Positions 27,427 to 35,525 of a DNA stretch of 64,000 nt are shown piece after piece. The notes under the pieces are model-generated. The model was not told the DNA's origin. It did not search any database and saw nothing but the letters and a program-made list of their open reading frames with translations. This DNA is from JACCZR01 sp963844805. Lineage in GTDB: Bacteria; Actinomycetota; Thermoleophilia; Solirubrobacterales; Thermoleophilaceae. The stretch lies in the NCBI GenBank assembly GCA_963844805.1, contig CAWJPU010000009.1, positions 248,001 through 312,000 on the forward strand. Direction: 5' to 3'. Position numbers and translations under genes: made by a program. Every line of letters begins with the position of its first letter. Position 1 is the stretch's first letter.

Positions 27427-27980
27427 GGGCGCTCGTCTACTCCATGCTCGTCTCCCTCGACGGCTACGTGGCCACGCCCGACGGCTCGCTCGACTGGGCG
27501 CGGCCGGACGAGGAGCTGCATCGCGTGGCCAACGACGACATGCGCGAGGCCTCGGTCGAGCTCTACGGGCGGCACATGTGGGAGGTGATGTCCGCCCACT
27601 GGCCGACCGCCGACCAGGACCTGGAGAGCCCCGAGGAGGAGCGCGAGTTCGCGCGGCTGTGGCAGGCGTCCGAGAAGGTGGTCTTCTCTCGCACGCTGAC
27701 CGAGGTAGAGCACGGCGCCCGGCTGGTGCGCGACGACGCGGTCGAGGAGATCCGCCGGCTCAAGGACGGGGACGGCGGCCCGCTGGCGATCTCCGGGCCG
27801 ACGCTGGCCGCGGAAGCGATCCGCGCCGGCCTGGTCGACGAGTACCGGCTCTTCCTCCACCCGGTTGCCCTCGGCGGCGGCCTCCCCTACCTCCCGCCGC
27901 TCGACGCGCCGCTGGAGCTGGAGCTCGCCGAGCAGCGGCGCCTGGCCTCCGGGGTCACCTACCTCCGCTACTTGGCTTAG
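27423..27980 (+). CDS. RibD C-terminal/dihydrofolate reductase-like protein
   Basis: A 185-residue DHFR-fold protein: VYSMLVSLDGYVATPDGSLDW at the start is the signature of the YyaP/RibD-C group. It continues with ELYGRHMWEVM, KVVFSRTLTEVEHGARLV, the NADPH-site-like GPLAISGPTLAAEAIRAGLVDEYRLFLHPV and GGGLPYLP. Such proteins are NAD(P)H-dependent reductases of unknown substrate, distinct from true folate reductases. GTG start in a GTGA overlap with the hydrolase. It is probably the last gene of the operon, as the next gene has its own -10. Confidence 0.85.
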   Translation: MRALVYSMLVSLDGYVATPDGSLDWARPDEELHRVANDDMREASVELYGRHMWEVMSAHWPTADQDLESPEEEREFARLWQASEKVVFSRTLTEVEHGARLVRDDAVEEIRRLKDGDGGPLAISGPTLAAEAIRAGLVDEYRLFLHPVALGGGLPYLPPLDAPLELELAEQRRLASGVTYLRYLA

Positions 27981-27991
27981 TCTCGGCGCCC

Positions 27992-28483
27992 GTGCGCGCG
28001 CGGGCGGAGCCAGGGACGAACCGCAGGGCCGCCCCGGCGATCTACGGGCAGATACTCGCCACGGCGGTGGTGGCCACCCTCTCCGAGGACCCCGACTACG
28101 CCGTGTCCGACGTGCTTATCGCGGTGGTCGTGACCACGATCGTCTTCTGGCTGGCACACGTGTACGCCGAGTCCACGGCGCGCCGGCTGACCATGGACCG
28201 CAACATCCGTCCGAGCGAGATCCTCGTGGTGGCACGCGAGGAGGGGACCATGGTGCTCGCGGCGATACCGACCGTGCTCGTGCTCTCGCTGGCCGCCTTC
28301 GAGGCCTTCGGCCGCACCCTCGCGCTGGACCTGGCCCTGGCTGTCGGCATAGCCGAGCTGGTCGGCCTGGGGTACGTCATCGCCCGACGCTCCAGCTTCC
28401 GCTTCTGGGCCACGGTGGGCTCGGTGCTGCTGACGGCTTCCTTCGGCTTGATCATCGTGACCCTGAAGGTCGCCGTCCACTAG
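27992..28483 (+). CDS. Hypothetical four-helix membrane protein
   Basis: A 163-residue protein with four helices: ATAVVATLS region, VLIAVVVTTIVFWLAHVYAES, TMVLAAIPTVLVLSLAAFEAF, LDLALAVGIAELVGLGYVIA, and a C-terminal VGSVLLTASFGLIIVTLKVA. No family assigned; the HVYAES motif between helices is distinctive. The GTG at 27992 is preceded by TAGTCT 8 nt upstream, so it is leaderless and independent of the HxlR operon. Confidence 0.62.
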   Translation: MRARAEPGTNRRAAPAIYGQILATAVVATLSEDPDYAVSDVLIAVVVTTIVFWLAHVYAESTARRLTMDRNIRPSEILVVAREEGTMVLAAIPTVLVLSLAAFEAFGRTLALDLALAVGIAELVGLGYVIARRSSFRFWATVGSVLLTASFGLIIVTLKVAVH

Positions 28484-28984
28484 CTACTTCCACTTCACGC
28501 TGCAGCCCACCGGGTCGGTCTCCGCGGGCTCGGGCGCGCGACCCTCGAGGGTGGCGTCCAGGGCGTCGCGCAGCCAGCGGGCGTCCTGCGAGGGATCCGA
28601 ATGGTCGGCGTCGGGCGCGCCGCGGTAGACGACGTTGCGCTCGGCGTCGAGCACGAACAGGTCGGGCGTGGTCTTCGCGCCGTACCCGCGGGCCACGTCC
28701 TGCGACTCGTCGCGCAGGTAGGGCGCCGGCCACGGGCCCTCGGCGCCCACGCGCTCGCGCATGGCGTCGAACGAGTCCCGCGGATGACTTTCGGCGTTGT
28801 TGGGATTGACCAGCAGCATGCGCACATCGCGGTCGGCGTAGTCCTCGGCGACCGACAGCAGCCGGTCGTGCCAGGCCAGCGCGTAGGGACAGTGGTTGCA
28901 CGTGAAGGCGACCACGGTGATCCCCTCCGGGCCGTGCTCGTCGCCGTCGGTGTCGGGAAGGCTGAAGTCAGGCGCTGGGCTCAA
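28484..28984 (-). CDS. Thioredoxin-like redoxin (AhpC/TSA-type)
   Basis: A 166-residue thioredoxin-fold protein: PDFSLPDTDGDEHGPEGITVVAFTCNHCPYALAWHDRL. The CNHCP motif near residue 29 is typical of a peroxiredoxin-like family with NHCP in place of the usual CxxC loop. Next are VNPNNAESHPRDSFDAM and the cis-Pro region KTTPDLFVLD. The TTG start at 28984 is supported by AGGAGG ending 4 nt upstream. It overlaps the preceding gene by 17 bp. It probably reduces peroxides or disulfides. Confidence 0.83.
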   Translation of the reverse strand: MSPAPDFSLPDTDGDEHGPEGITVVAFTCNHCPYALAWHDRLLSVAEDYADRDVRMLLVNPNNAESHPRDSFDAMRERVGAEGPWPAPYLRDESQDVARGYGAKTTPDLFVLDAERNVVYRGAPDADHSDPSQDARWLRDALDATLEGRAPEPAETDPVGCSVKWK

Positions 28985-29303
28985 AGGTCCTCCTCAGTGC
29001 GTCTCGCAGGTCCTCGGGGTCGGGTACGGGGGACACCCGGCCGTCGCGCAAGGTGTAAACGCGGCAGCTGAGCCCGTTCGGCTCACCGGTGGGCGGCTGG
29101 GCGACGTCGCGCCCGTCCACCCGGATCGTCGGCGATCCCACGAAGCCCTCGCGGGCGGCGTCCTCCTCGGTCGGCACCTCACGCACGTCGACGCTCTCGG
29201 GGTCGAGCCCGAGCTCGTCCATGGCTGCGCGCAGGTCGGCCAGGGCCTGGGGGTACGAGGGACAGCCCTCCCACCACAGCAGCTCGACGCTGGGCCCGGT
29301 CAC
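28968..29303 (-). CDS. Thioredoxin-like protein with single Cys-Pro (alkylmercury-lyase-like fold)
   Basis: A 111-residue protein: VELLWWEGCPSYPQALADLRAAM, then VDVREVPTEEDAAREGFVGSPTIRVDGRDV and a later LSCRVYTLRDG. The GCP at the thioredoxin position, the GSPTI cis-Pro region and the later Cys resemble thioredoxin-like domains related to MerB/alkylmercury-lyase-type proteins. Redox or thiol-carrier role is inferred. The GTG at 29303 overlaps the lipase stop (GTGA), and the redoxin gene follows with overlap, so the three form one operon. Confidence 0.6.
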   Translation of the reverse strand: MTGPSVELLWWEGCPSYPQALADLRAAMDELGLDPESVDVREVPTEEDAAREGFVGSPTIRVDGRDVAQPPTGEPNGLSCRVYTLRDGRVSPVPDPEDLRDALRRTFEPSA

Positions 29304-30097
29304 GTACCGGTGACGGCCCGGATGAAGCGCATCGTGTCGGCCAGCACCTCTTCCCGGTTGGTCTCGTTGAAGATCTCGTGCCGCGCGCCCGGGTAGTGAT
29401 GCGACGAGACCTCGGCGCGCTCCAGCCGGTCGATCAGCCGCCGGCTTCCCTCCAGCGGGACGAGCTCGTCGTCTTCGCCGTGCTGCCACAGCACGGGCCC
29501 GCGCACGAGATGGGCGTCCAGCGCCGAGTCCAGCAGGCTCACCGCCATCGCCGCCAGCGTGACCCGCTTGAACCCGCCGTGGTAGACCAGCGGGTCGTCC
29601 GCGTAGGCCCGCTGGACGGCCTCGTCGCGCGACAGCACCGCCAGGTCGATCGGGATCTCCGGAAGCGGGTCCAGCGCCAGCAGGTCGGAGGTGCCGGGGT
29701 TTCCGACCAGCGGCGCGGACAGCACCATCCCGGCCAGGACGTCGCCGTACCGCTGGGCGTACCGAGTGGCGATCAGGCCCCCCATCGAGTGGCCGACCAG
29801 CACGAGCGGCAGGCCGGGGTTCTCGGCCCGCACCTCCTCGACGAGACGATGGAGGTCGTCGGCCACGAGGTCGAAGTCGGCGATCGCGGCCCGGGGGCCC
29901 TCCGAGTGCCCGTGCCCCACGTGATCGACGCCATGGACCGCCGCTCCCTGCTCGCCGAAGGCGACGGCGACGTGCTCGTAGCGGCCGATGTGCTCGCCGT
30001 AGCCGTGCGCGATGACGACCACATGGCTGGGGTCGTGGTGCTCCCACGACCGGGCGTACAGCGAGCCGCCGTGCCCCGTGAGCGTGCGTTCGGACAT
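29300..30097 (-). CDS. Monoacylglycerol lipase/lysophospholipase
   Basis: A 265-residue alpha/beta-hydrolase (Hydrolase_4 type): VVIAHGYGEHIGRYEHVAVAF, DHVGHGHSEG, the nucleophile elbow LVGHSMGGLIATRYA near residue 104, VLWQHGEDDELVPLEGSRR for the acid and YPGARHEIFNE for the His. This pattern is diagnostic of bacterial monoglyceride lipases. It hydrolyses monoacylglycerols or lysophospholipids. The ATG has TAGCCT 10 nt upstream (30108-30113), probably a leaderless or near-leaderless start of a three-gene operon. Confidence 0.88.
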   Translation of the reverse strand: MSERTLTGHGGSLYARSWEHHDPSHVVVIAHGYGEHIGRYEHVAVAFGEQGAAVHGVDHVGHGHSEGPRAAIADFDLVADDLHRLVEEVRAENPGLPLVLVGHSMGGLIATRYAQRYGDVLAGMVLSAPLVGNPGTSDLLALDPLPEIPIDLAVLSRDEAVQRAYADDPLVYHGGFKRVTLAAMAVSLLDSALDAHLVRGPVLWQHGEDDELVPLEGSRRLIDRLERAEVSSHHYPGARHEIFNETNREEVLADTMRFIRAVTGT

Positions 30098-30161
30098 CAG
30101 GCGTTACAGGCTAGGCGGCTCAGGCACGCCGGCTCGGCCGCCTCGCGCTCGCGCTCCTCGG

Positions 30162-31629
30162 CTAGAGGTTGACCGCTACGTACTTCGTCTCGAGGTACTC
30201 GGCGATGCCCTCGTTGCCGCCCTCGCGGCCGATGCCGGACTGCTTCCAGCCACCGAAGGGGGCCCCGGCGTTTGACACCAGGCCCTGGTTGAGGCCGATC
30301 ATGCCGGTCTCCAGGCGCTCGCAGACGCGGAATGCCCGCTTGAGGTCGTTCGTGTACACGTAGGCCACCAGGCCGAACTCGGTGTCGTTGGCCCAGGCGA
30401 CGGCCTCGTCCTCGTCGGAGAAGCCCTTCACGGGCGCCACCGGACCGAAGATCTCCTCCTTGAGCAGGCGGGCGTCGTCGGGGACGTCGGTGAGCACCGT
30501 CGGGGCGTAGAAGTAGCCGCTGCCGTCCACGCGCCGGCCTCCCACCACGGTGGAAGCGCCGTGGCTGGTGGCGTCCTCGACCAGCTCCGCGACCTTGCTG
30601 CGCTGGTCGTCGTCGATCAGCGGGCCGACGTCGACGTCGTCCTCGGTGCCGCGCCCGACCTTCATCGCGCCCATGCGCTCGGCCAGCTTGGTGGCGAACT
30701 CGTCGGCCACCGCGTCGGCCACGTGGAAGCGGTTGGCCGAGGTGCAGGCCTCGCCCACGTTGCGCATCTTGGCGATCATCGCGCCCTCGACCGCGGCGTC
30801 CACGTCGGCGTCGTCGAAGACGAGGAAGGGCGCGTTGCCGCCCAGCTCCATCGAGGTCTTGAGGATGTTCTGCGCGGCCTGCTCCATGAGGCTGCGCCCC
30901 ACCTCGGTGGAGCCGGTGAAGGTGAGCTTGCGCAGCCGCGGGTCCTCGATCAGCGGCCCCATGGTCGACCCCGACGAGGAGCTGGTGATCACGTTCAGGA
31001 CGCCCTTCGGAAGGCCGCACTCGTCCAGGATCTCGGCCAGGGCGAGCATCGAGAGCGGCGTCTGCTGCGCGGGCTTCATGACCATCGTGCAGCCCGCGGC
31101 GATAGCCGGCCCGATCTTGCGCGTGCCCATCGCGGTGGGGAAGTTCCAGGGCGTGATCATCAGGCACGGCCCGATCGGCTGGCGCATTACCAGCACGCGG
31201 CCCGAGGCGTTGCCGGCCGTCTTGTAGTAGCCGTCCAGGCGCAGCGCCTCGCCGGCGAACCAGCGGAAGAACTCGGCCGCGTAGGCGATCTCGCCCTTGG
31301 ACTCGGCGACGGTCTTGCCCATCTCGAGCGTCATCAGCAGCGCCAGGTCCTCGGCGCGCTCGTTGAGCGTCTCGAACGCCTGCTGGAGGATCTTCGCCCG
31401 GTCGTTGGGCGGGCTGGCGGCCCACTCCTCCTGCGCTTCGGTGGCGGCGGTCAGGGCAGCCTTGGCGTCATCGGCCGTGCCGTCGGCGACCTCGGTGAGC
31501 GTCGTCGCCCGTCGAGGGATCCTCGACGGCCAGCTTCTCCCCGCCGGAGGCGTCGCGCCACTCGCCCCCGATCCACAGCTGCTTGGGGACGCGCTCGACG
31601 ACTTCCTGTTCCTTGGTTGCGACGCTCAT
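30162..31629 (-). CDS. NAD(P)-dependent aldehyde dehydrogenase (succinate-semialdehyde type), one frameshift
   Basis: An ALDH of about 488 residues. The start MSVATKEQEVVERVPKQLWI is in one frame until DPSTGD near 31500, where one extra base shifts into the long downstream frame (LTEVADGTADDAKAAL and onward). Key residues are visible: TFTGSTEVGRSL, the general base in SMELGGNAPFLVFDDAD, and the nucleophile in GEACTSANRFHV. The best overall resemblance is to GabD-type succinate-semialdehyde dehydrogenases. The end has GWKQSGIGREGGNEGIAEYL. A GGAGG precedes the ATG closely. Confidence 0.88.
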
Positions 31630-31658
31630 GGCCTCCGCTTACCCGCGCCCGGCCGGGC

Positions 31659-32495
31659 CTAGTCCGCCCCGGCCCGGTCGCGATTGGCTTTGAGGTAGTC
31701 GAGCACACCGGGGCTGGCATGGCCCTGCTTCTTCTCCTCCGAGAGGCGCGCGTCGGTAGCCGCCAACACCAGGGTCCAGCGCCCACCGTCCGGCAGCTCG
31801 ATCGCGTAGAGCGCGGTCCGCTCGGTCTTGCCAAGGGGCCTCGGCCTCACGTCCCCCGCGCGGCGCAGGCGGGCCGGAAGGCCGTAGTCGATGCGCTGGG
31901 CGGATCGCAGCCGCTTGCAGTAGGTCGCGCGGTCCAGCCGGCCCTGCTGGAGCTGGGGGCTGTCGGGATTCGTGAGGCGGAAGGTGGCTTCGCAGTCACC
32001 CTGCTTCAGCGCGGCCAGGTATTCCTCGGCGTTGCGGTCGGCGCGCGCGGCATCATTCGGCTGGGTGCCCAGCTCATGCTTCGCGGGTGGACTGGTGGTG
32101 ACGAACTGGACCCAGGTGCCGTCGATGTCCTGCACGAACACGGAGCTCGTCGGCTTGCCCTTCACCTCGGCATCCGCCACCCCGCCGGTGCCGTACCGCC
32201 TGGCGGCGCCTGCGCGGTAGCCCTCGAAGCTCTTCCGGAACGCTCCGAGCTCGCGACACTCCTGGGCGGAGGGCGGCTTCTGGGTGTTGACCAAGCCCGG
32301 GGGACGGCGGCTGGAGTGAATCGTGACGTCGGCCAAGGCCTTGCAGTCACCACTGCGCATGGCCCGCTCGAATTTTGTCGCGGCTTCGGCGACGGGGCCC
32401 GTCCTGGTGGAGCTGCCACCGTTGCTCTCGCCCTCGCCGCAACCTGCGGCAACCGCTGCCGCGGACAGCAGGAGAGGCGCGAGCGCCGTCTTCAG
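31659..32495 (-). CDS. Hypothetical lipoprotein with probable CTG start
   Basis: A 278-residue lipoprotein. The signal peptide LKTALAPLLLSAAAVAAGC has a lipobox ending at Cys 19, and no ATG, GTG or TTG lies close enough to start it. A CTG at 32495 fits exactly and overlaps the acetolactate synthase stop as CTGA, the same geometry as other junctions here. The mature part contains two related segments, each with a conserved GDCKALAD or GDCEATFRL and downstream Cys (SAQECREL; RATYCKRL), suggesting two tandem domains. Function unknown; extracytoplasmic. Confidence 0.65.
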   Translation of the reverse strand: MKTALAPLLLSAAAVAAGCGEGESNGGSSTRTGPVAEAATKFERAMRSGDCKALADVTIHSSRRPPGLVNTQKPPSAQECRELGAFRKSFEGYRAGAARRYGTGGVADAEVKGKPTSSVFVQDIDGTWVQFVTTSPPAKHELGTQPNDAARADRNAEEYLAALKQGDCEATFRLTNPDSPQLQQGRLDRATYCKRLRSAQRIDYGLPARLRRAGDVRPRPLGKTERTALYAIELPDGGRWTLVLAATDARLSEEKKQGHASPGVLDYLKANRDRAGAD

Positions 32496-34138
32496 GTGGC
32501 CACCGTCTCGGTTCCCAGCTCCTCGGAGATGGCCACGTCGATCGAGTAGTCGATCGGCAGCACCACGAGCGTTGGTCCGTCGTGGGCCATCGCCTCCTTC
32601 AGTCGGCGCGGGAAGTCCTCGGCCGACTCGCAGCGCCAGGCCGGCAGCCCGAACGACTGGGCGAGCTGGACGAAGTCCGGGTTGGTGAAGTCGACGCCGA
32701 AGTGGTCGCCGAACTTCTTGTCCTGCTTCCACACGATCGAGCCGAACTGCTCGTTCTCCCAGATCACGTTCACGAACGAGGTCCGCATCCGCTTGGCGGT
32801 CTCGAGCTCCTGGAAGTTCATGAGGAAGCCGCCGTCGCCGTTGACGGTGATCACGTTGCGGTCGGGGTGCACGAGCTTGGCCGCGATGGCCGCCGGCAGC
32901 GCAAAGCCCATTCCCGCCAGGCCGTTGGCGATCAGGCACGTGTTGGGCTGGTAGGCCGGGTACATGCGCCCGATCCACAGCTTGTGCAGGCCGACGTCGG
33001 AGATCAGGATGTCCTCGTCGCCCAGCGCCTGGCGGATCTCGTACAGCGCGCGCGGGGGCTGCATTGGGAACGAATCGTCGTCGCGCGCGGCCTCCAGCCG
33101 GCCCATGACCACGTCACGCAGGCGCGAGGAGCCGCCGCCCGGGCCCAGGCCGGTGCACTCGTCGCTGAGCCGGGTGAGGATCCGGTTGATGTCTCCCACC
33201 AGGTCGACCGCGGTGACGAAGTACTCGTCGACCTCGACCGGCACGGTGTCGATGTAGACGATGGTCTTGTCGCGCTTGTCGTTCCAGTGGTCCGGCGAGT
33301 GCTCGACCAGGTCGAAGCCGACGGCGATCACCACGTCGGCCTCGTCGAAACCGGCCATCTCGTAGTCGCCCGCCTGCAGTCCCACGGCGCCCAGGGCGTT
33401 GTCGCCGCGGGCGTCGACCAGGCCCTTGCCCATGAAGGTCTCGGCCACGGGGATGCCCGTGACCTCGGAGAAGCGCCGCAGCGCCTCGCTGGCCCCGACG
33501 CGCACGGCGCCGTTGCCGGCCAGCACGATCGGCGCGTTGGCGTTGCGGATGATCTCGGCCGCCCGGGCGATCTCCTCGCCCGAGGGCTCGGGGTGGCGGA
33601 GCCGCTCGCTGACGGGGATCGGCTCGGTGTCGACCTCCTCCTCCATCACGTCCTCGGGGATCTCGATGTGGGTGGGGCCGGGCTTCTGCTGCTGGGCGAC
33701 CTTGAAGGCCTTGCGCACGACCTCGGGGATGATCCGCGGGTTGTTCAGCCGCGCGTTCCACTTCGTGATCGGCCGCAGCACGCTGAGGATGTCGATGTAC
33801 TGGTGCGACTCCTTGTGCATCCGCTCGAGGTCGCCCTGGCCGGTGAGGGCGACGAGCGGCGCGGAGTCGAGGTAGGCGTCGGCGACCGAGGTGGTGAGGT
33901 TCATCGCCCCGGGGCCGAGCGTCCCCAGGCAGACGCCGGCGCGGCCGGTCAGCCGCCCGTAGACGTCGGCCATGTAGGCCCCGCCCTGCTCGTGGCGCAC
34001 CGGCACGAACTCGATCTCCGACCGCGACAGGGACTCGTTGAGGTCGACCGTCTCCTCACCCGGGATCCCGAAGACGTGGCGGACGCCCTCGTTCTCCAGG
34101 CACTGGACGAACAGGTCGGAGGCCTTCTGCTTCGGCAC
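32492..34138 (-). CDS. Acetolactate synthase-like ThDP enzyme
   Basis: A ThDP-dependent enzyme of 548 residues with three domains: the N-terminal VRHVFGIPGEETVDL with the catalytic Glu, central domain GNGAVRVGAS, and the C-terminal ThDP-binding motif VNGDGGFLMNFQELETA (GDG...N). FVPVRHEQGGAYMADVYGR and LTGQGD are acetolactate-synthase/AlsS-like. No regulatory small subunit is adjacent, pointing to a catabolic or acetoin-type enzyme. The GTG at 34138 (VPKQKASDLFV) is preferred over one at 34150 because TAGTGT lies 8 nt upstream and it matches family starts. Pyruvate decarboxylation and condensation is inferred. Confidence 0.85.
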   Translation of the reverse strand: MPKQKASDLFVQCLENEGVRHVFGIPGEETVDLNESLSRSEIEFVPVRHEQGGAYMADVYGRLTGRAGVCLGTLGPGAMNLTTSVADAYLDSAPLVALTGQGDLERMHKESHQYIDILSVLRPITKWNARLNNPRIIPEVVRKAFKVAQQQKPGPTHIEIPEDVMEEEVDTEPIPVSERLRHPEPSGEEIARAAEIIRNANAPIVLAGNGAVRVGASEALRRFSEVTGIPVAETFMGKGLVDARGDNALGAVGLQAGDYEMAGFDEADVVIAVGFDLVEHSPDHWNDKRDKTIVYIDTVPVEVDEYFVTAVDLVGDINRILTRLSDECTGLGPGGGSSRLRDVVMGRLEAARDDDSFPMQPPRALYEIRQALGDEDILISDVGLHKLWIGRMYPAYQPNTCLIANGLAGMGFALPAAIAAKLVHPDRNVITVNGDGGFLMNFQELETAKRMRTSFVNVIWENEQFGSIVWKQDKKFGDHFGVDFTNPDFVQLAQSFGLPAWRCESAEDFPRRLKEAMAHDGPTLVVLPIDYSIDVAISEELGTETVAT

Positions 34139-34145
34139 GGCGCGG

Positions 34146-34152
34146 CACACTA
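34146..34152. promoter_or_regulatory. Overlapping bidirectional -10 (acetolactate synthase / cyclase fusion)
   Basis: CACACTA reads as TAGTGT on the minus strand, 8 nt from GTG 34138, and as CACACT on the plus strand, 9 nt from ATG 34161. The starts are only 22 bp apart, so both transcripts must begin in this element. Confidence 0.5.
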
Positions 34153-34160
34153 CTGGCTCT

Positions 34161-35481
34161 ATGCCCGTAGCCCGTTACGCGAAAAGCGGAGACGTGAACA
34201 TCGCCTACGTCACCGTGGGCGACGGCCCGGTCAACCTGATCTGGGTCCCCACGTGGATCTCGCAGTGCGAGTACCTGTTCGAGGAGCCCTCGGTGGCCGC
34301 CGCCTTCGAGCGGCTGGGCGAGTTCGCCACGGTGGCGGTGTTCGACCGCCGCGGCAGCGGGCTGTCGGACCCGATGGTGGAGGCGCCGACGCTCGAGGAG
34401 CAGATGGACGACGTGCTGGCGGTGATGGACGCCGCCGGCTTCGACGCGCGCAGCCGTCTCGGCCACGATCGAGGGCGGCCCGATGGGGGCGCTGTTCGCG
34501 GCCACGCACCCCGACCGCTGCGAGCGACTGGTCCTGTACTCGGCCTTCTCCCGCTCCCAGTGGGCGCCCGACTACGACTGGACATGGAAGCCGGCCGAGC
34601 GCGACGAGCGCACACGCGAGATGGTCGAGCACTGGGGCGAGGGGTGGATGGCGAGCGGGGTGGCGCTGAGCCGCCAGGGCGACCCGGAGTTCATGGAGTG
34701 GGCCGGGCGCCTGGAGCGCCTGGCCGCCAGTCCGGCGACCGCGGCGCGCATCCTCGAGCTGATCGGCCAGTTCGACGTGCGCCACGTGCTGCCGTCGATC
34801 CGGGTCCCGACGCTTGTGCTCCACCGTCCCGAGGACGGCTTCCTGGACGTGCGCCATTCGCGCTACTTCGCCGAGCACATCCCCGACGCCCGGCTGGTGG
34901 AGCTGGAGGGCAAGGATCACCTCTTCTCCATGGGAGACGTGGACACGCTGATCGGGGAGATCGAGGAGTTCCTGACCGGCCGCCGGCGGGAGCGCGAGCC
35001 CGACCGGATGCTCGCCACGGTGCTGTTCACCGACATCTGCCGCTCCACCGAGCTGGCCGCACAGATGGGTGACAGCGCCTGGCGCAACCTGCTCACCCGC
35101 CACGACGAGCTGGTCCGGCGTGAGCTGGCCCGCCACCGCGGCCGCGAGGTCAAGCACACCGGCGACGGCTTCCTGGCCACCTTCGACGGCCCCGCCCGCG
35201 GGGTGCGCTGCGCCTCGGCCATCAGCGAGGGGATGAAGGGGCTGGGGATCGGCGTTCGCGCGGGCGTGCACACCGGTGAGCTGGAGATCCGCGACAGCGA
35301 CGTCGGCGGGCTCGCGGTGCACATCGGCGCCCGGGTGATGGCCCAGGCGCAGGAGCACGAGGTGCTGGCCTCGAGCACGGTGAAGGACCTGGTCGTGGGC
35401 TCGGGGCTGGACTTCGACGACCGCGGAACCCACGAATTGCGGGGGGTTCCCGGCGAGTGGCGACTCTTCGCGGTCGCTTAG
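34161..35481 (+). CDS. Alpha/beta-hydrolase-like/class III cyclase fusion, one frameshift
   Basis: Paralogue of the gene at 22193. N-terminus VARYAKSGDVNIAYVTVGDGP; one extra base near 34452 shifts the frame, after which AAVSATIEGGPMGALFAATHPD follows. At the nucleophile elbow the first paralogue has GISEGG, whereas this one reads ATIEGG, so the serine appears replaced and the hydrolase domain may be non-catalytic. The cyclase half is intact: LATVLFTDICRSTELA, GREVKHTGDGFLATFDGP, RAGVHTGELE, GLAVHIGARV and GVPGEWRLFAV. Probably a ligand-sensing nucleotide cyclase. Start shares a divergent promoter with acetolactate synthase. Confidence 0.82.
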
Positions 35482-35525
35482 CGCGGTCGCTCAGGTCACC
35501 GCCACTTTTCGTCGAAGGAGGGGTT

